Assembly (NCBI GenBank): GCA_014379905.1
Contig: JACMKX010000036.1
Span: forward strand, 1 to 56,621
From: Ferruginibacter sp.
GTDB lineage: Bacteria; Bacteroidota; Bacteroidia; Chitinophagales; Chitinophagaceae
Reading direction: 5' to 3'
DNA length: 56,621 nt
Positions 54,545 through 56,621 of the stretch are shown in pieces. Both the position numbers and the translations under genes were made by a program. A model generated the notes under the pieces. It saw only the letters and a list, made by a program, of their open reading frames with translations. It was not told where the DNA came from and made no database searches. How positions within the stretch are numbered: the stretch's first letter is position 1; the number at the start of each line of letters is the position of its first letter.

Positions 54545-55192
54545 ATGGAAGGAAAAACGACAAAAGCAAAGCAAACATTTTTAATGATTGGTGCCGCAAT
54601 AACATGGTTTGCCCTACTACTTCAATTATATATTATTATTCTTAACAGGGTAGAATCGGTACCAGAAACCATCATTCATTTTTTTAGTTTTTATACTGTT
54701 CTTACCAATATTCTTGTTGCATTTTGCTCTACGGTTCTTTTGGTAAAACCGAATTCCCGTTCGGGCATTTTTTTTTCACAACCAAGTGTGCTAGCGGTTA
54801 ATACAATTTATATTACCGTAGTTGGAGTAATATACAATTTAATATTGCGACAGATATGGTCTACAGTAGGATTTCAGCGATTAGCAGATGAAGTACTTCA
54901 TGTAGTTATTCCATTACTGTTTATTTTGTATTGGTATTTTTTTACGCCTAAAGGCGGATTGGTTTGGCAAAATGCTTTTCCCTGGCTGATGTATCCTTTC
55001 GTTTACGCCGTTTTCGTTTTGTTTCGTGGTACATTATCTGGATTTTATCCCTATCCATTTGTTGATGCAAATACCCTTGGATTAAAGACAATACTTTTAA
55101 ACAGTGATGGTTTATTTACTGGGTTTTTCATACTATCACTATTATTTATTGTTATTACAAAGGCGATGAGCAAGACGAATGGCAATACTTGA
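54545..55192 (+). CDS. Pr6Pr-family membrane protein
   Basis: 215 residues with six hydrophobic segments. The typical motifs are HFFSFYTVLTNILVAFCST, TVVGVIYNLILRQIW, DEVLHVVIPLLFILYWYFF and the FPWLMYPFVYAVFVLFRG segment with YPYPFVD. This is the Pr6Pr (FAR-17a/AIG1-like) group of integral membrane proteins. Eukaryotic relatives hydrolyse fatty-acid esters of hydroxy fatty acids with a Thr/His pair; whether this copy does so is open. The ATG at 54545 gives the expected start. Confidence 0.85.
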   Translation: MEGKTTKAKQTFLMIGAAITWFALLLQLYIIILNRVESVPETIIHFFSFYTVLTNILVAFCSTVLLVKPNSRSGIFFSQPSVLAVNTIYITVVGVIYNLILRQIWSTVGFQRLADEVLHVVIPLLFILYWYFFTPKGGLVWQNAFPWLMYPFVYAVFVLFRGTLSGFYPYPFVDANTLGLKTILLNSDGLFTGFFILSLLFIVITKAMSKTNGNT

Positions 55193-55254
55193 AGAAACTT
55201 TTTGTTTGATGTTGATTTAGTGTTAATTGTGCACCATCCTTAAAAAAATTAAAT

Positions 55255-56016
55255 ATGTGGCAAACTATTATTGACTCCTCATGGTTCAACTTTCTCTTTG
55301 CTATATTATTATTCCTATCTATGGGCGGTGGAATTTTATATGCCACACGATATAAGAAAAAATCAAAATGGGAAAGTTCCGGTATAGAAAATTCAGTTGT
55401 GGGTATATTTGGTCTAATCATCTCTTTTACTTTTCTGCAGGCAGGCAATGCACACCGTGAAAGATCTGCCAACATTCACAGAGAAGCCAATAACATCGAT
55501 ATGCTTTACCGGTACAGTAAAGGTATGCCGGATTCTTTTTACAAGGTTACACAAAATACATTAGTAACTTTTCTGAGCAATCAAATTAACTACGAACAGT
55601 CAAATGACGAGCAATTTTTTTACAATGCTAAAAAAATAAGTGATTCCTATTGGTTTTATTTGATAAAATACAAAGAACAGGCAAGCGATTTGACCACCGC
55701 TAATCAACTGGATAAAATATCCGTATGCTTTGATCAGATTCAAACTTCGGTTTCGCTCCTTGTTTATTCTTACTATGAGAGAACGCCTTCATTTATTATG
55801 TTGCTTTTAGTAATTGTTTCCTTATTAATTGGTTTTTTGGTAGGGTTTATGAATGGAATGAAATCAAAGATTCATTACCTGGTACCGGTTATTTATTTTG
55901 TAATGATTACGCTGACCATGGCAGTCATCAGCGACTTGAATAATCCAAGGCTAGGCTTAATAAAACCCAGCTATCATCACTTGAAAGTTACTTATGAGAC
56001 TATCAAAAATAATTAG
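55255..56016 (+). CDS. DUF4239 (bestrophin-like) membrane protein
   Basis: 253 residues. Two N-terminal helices flank ESSGIENSVVGIFGLIISFT, then FLQAGNAHRERSANIHREAN with the conserved R and E of DUF4239, a soluble helical middle and two C-terminal helices (FIMLLLVIVSLLIGFLVGF and a further segment with YFVMITLTMAVISDLN). The family is annotated as bestrophin-like; ion conduction is not shown. The start is 62 bp after the Pr6Pr gene, and the two may be co-transcribed. Confidence 0.8.
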   Translation: MWQTIIDSSWFNFLFAILLFLSMGGGILYATRYKKKSKWESSGIENSVVGIFGLIISFTFLQAGNAHRERSANIHREANNIDMLYRYSKGMPDSFYKVTQNTLVTFLSNQINYEQSNDEQFFYNAKKISDSYWFYLIKYKEQASDLTTANQLDKISVCFDQIQTSVSLLVYSYYERTPSFIMLLLVIVSLLIGFLVGFMNGMKSKIHYLVPVIYFVMITLTMAVISDLNNPRLGLIKPSYHHLKVTYETIKNN

Positions 56017-56157
56017 GAGATTAAAATATGCAGGGATTTTTCCCCATCTGGTGCTGGCTTAAACGAATTACGAAATGCCTGACAAGATAGGCCAGCCGCT
56101 AACAATGGTATTGATAAAAGCTGAGCTGACGGAAACCGTGTGGCATCATTTTTAACT

Positions 56158-56334
56158 TTATTGGGCTTTAGTTCGGGTTTGACCAGCAACTTTGAACTTT
56201 AGTAATTCATCATCAACTTTTATTTCTAATTTGGGCTTTGATAACCCGGGCAGGAATAGCAACAATTCCCAGCCTTCACCAATATCTGTTCGTTGTACGT
56301 AATGTACATTATCATTCCATTCGAAAATTAGCAT
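56158..56334 (-). CDS. Small ORF with Hsp20-like strand pattern, uncertain
   Basis: 58 codons from ATG 56334; the codon before the ATG is a stop. The segment GWELLLFLPGLSKPKLEIKV followed by DDELLKFKV matches the rhythm of an Hsp20/alpha-crystallin core (LPG turn, then beta pairs). It is far too short for a full chaperone. Its start lies 2 bp from the divergent start at 56337, so its promoter would have to be inside that gene. It may be a fragment or chance. The gap 56017-56336 also holds GCCGCTAAC at about 56094-56102. Confidence 0.3.
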   Translation of the reverse strand: MLIFEWNDNVHYVQRTDIGEGWELLLFLPGLSKPKLEIKVDDELLKFKVAGQTRTKAQ

Positions 56335-56336
56335 CT

Positions 56337-56621
56337 ATGAGATATAAATTATTTTTAGCACATCTTGTTTCCTCAATACTGGTTATCATTTCGTTTGGAC
56401 AACCGTCCATAAAAAGTAAGCCAGGATTATTTTATAATAATTCTATACTTAATAAAAAGATTGACAGTATATTTTCTTCATTTAACAACAAAAAATCTCC
56501 AGGAGTTTCGGTTTCTGTTATCCAAAACGGAAAAGTGATTGCCAAAAAGGATTATGGCATGGCCAATATTGAATTACAGGTTCCCTTTTCGCATCAAAGT
56601 GTAGTACGAATAGGATATTCT
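56337..56621 (+). CDS. Serine hydrolase (class C beta-lactamase family), 3' end cut by window edge
   Basis: 95 codons visible. A signal-like start (MRYKLFLAHLVSSILVIISF, then GQ) is followed by KKSPGVSVSVIQNGKVIAKK and DYGMANIELQVPFSHQSVVR, the N-terminal strand set of the beta-lactamase/DD-peptidase-like fold; the SxxK box would come shortly after the cut. The family includes peptidases and esterases; the specificity cannot be seen. Confidence 0.8.
   Translation, partial: MRYKLFLAHLVSSILVIISFGQPSIKSKPGLFYNNSILNKKIDSIFSSFNNKKSPGVSVSVIQNGKVIAKKDYGMANIELQVPFSHQSVVRIGYS

Overview
The window reads as chromosome of a member of the Bacteroidota, most likely a Chitinophagaceae-type organism. The evidence is moderate-to-low G+C, lipoprotein signals ending in SC followed by KK or similar, few Shine-Dalgarno sequences, a TTTG-N19-TAnnTTTG promoter before metK, and family types typical of the phylum (DUF4270, DUF5686, GSCFA, HmuY, a type IX secretion tail, a short glycosyltransferase-5 protein beside panC). 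The species cannot be named from the sequence.

Layout. 1-5 kb: the 3' part of a CHAT-domain protein, a strong hairpin, a secreted protein and a YfcC-type carrier. 5-12 kb: a plus-strand run with a GH47 alpha-mannosidase-like enzyme overlapping a divergent MurC-like Mur ligase, then imidazolonepropionase (hutI), a small secreted protein and bifunctional ftcD, i.e. the last steps of histidine breakdown to glutamate. 12-24 kb: minus-strand genes for a DinB-like protein, a subtilase with a large insert, an ALDH7-type aldehyde dehydrogenase, panB, a gene that looks split by a frameshift at a perfect palindrome, ppx, ppk1, a flippase-like membrane protein and panC. 23.6-31 kb: mostly plus-strand housekeeping genes (short GT5, DUF4270 lipoprotein, metK, rlmB, HMG-CoA lyase, GSCFA), with a minus-strand PepSY-like lipoprotein.

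31-42 kb: a deleted remnant of a secreted protein that keeps only its signal peptide and its type IX sorting tail, several palindromic repeats including a MITE-like element, miaE, a penicillin-acylase-family hydrolase, a DUF5686 outer-membrane-type protein, trhO and small secreted or membrane proteins.

42-50 kb: a TonB-dependent receptor, a HmuY-type lipoprotein, a MACPF (perforin-fold) lipoprotein and a DUF6607-like secreted protein, all on the plus strand. This block is bracketed by two decayed genes, a DHA2-type MFS transporter fragment and a Crp/Fnr-type regulator with several lesions. The receptor and HmuY protein suggest heme or other ligand uptake; the perforin-like protein suggests surface interaction or antagonism, but that is inference.

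50-56.6 kb: an AhpD-like protein, an orphan sensor histidine kinase, and a set of small plus-strand accessory genes (YdeI-like, membrane protein, Pr6Pr, DUF4239). Two of the gaps carry the same ordered sequence boxes, so this end looks like a cassette-style accessory region. The window ends inside a serine hydrolase gene. I saw no rRNA, tRNA, CRISPR array, intact insertion sequence or phage genes.
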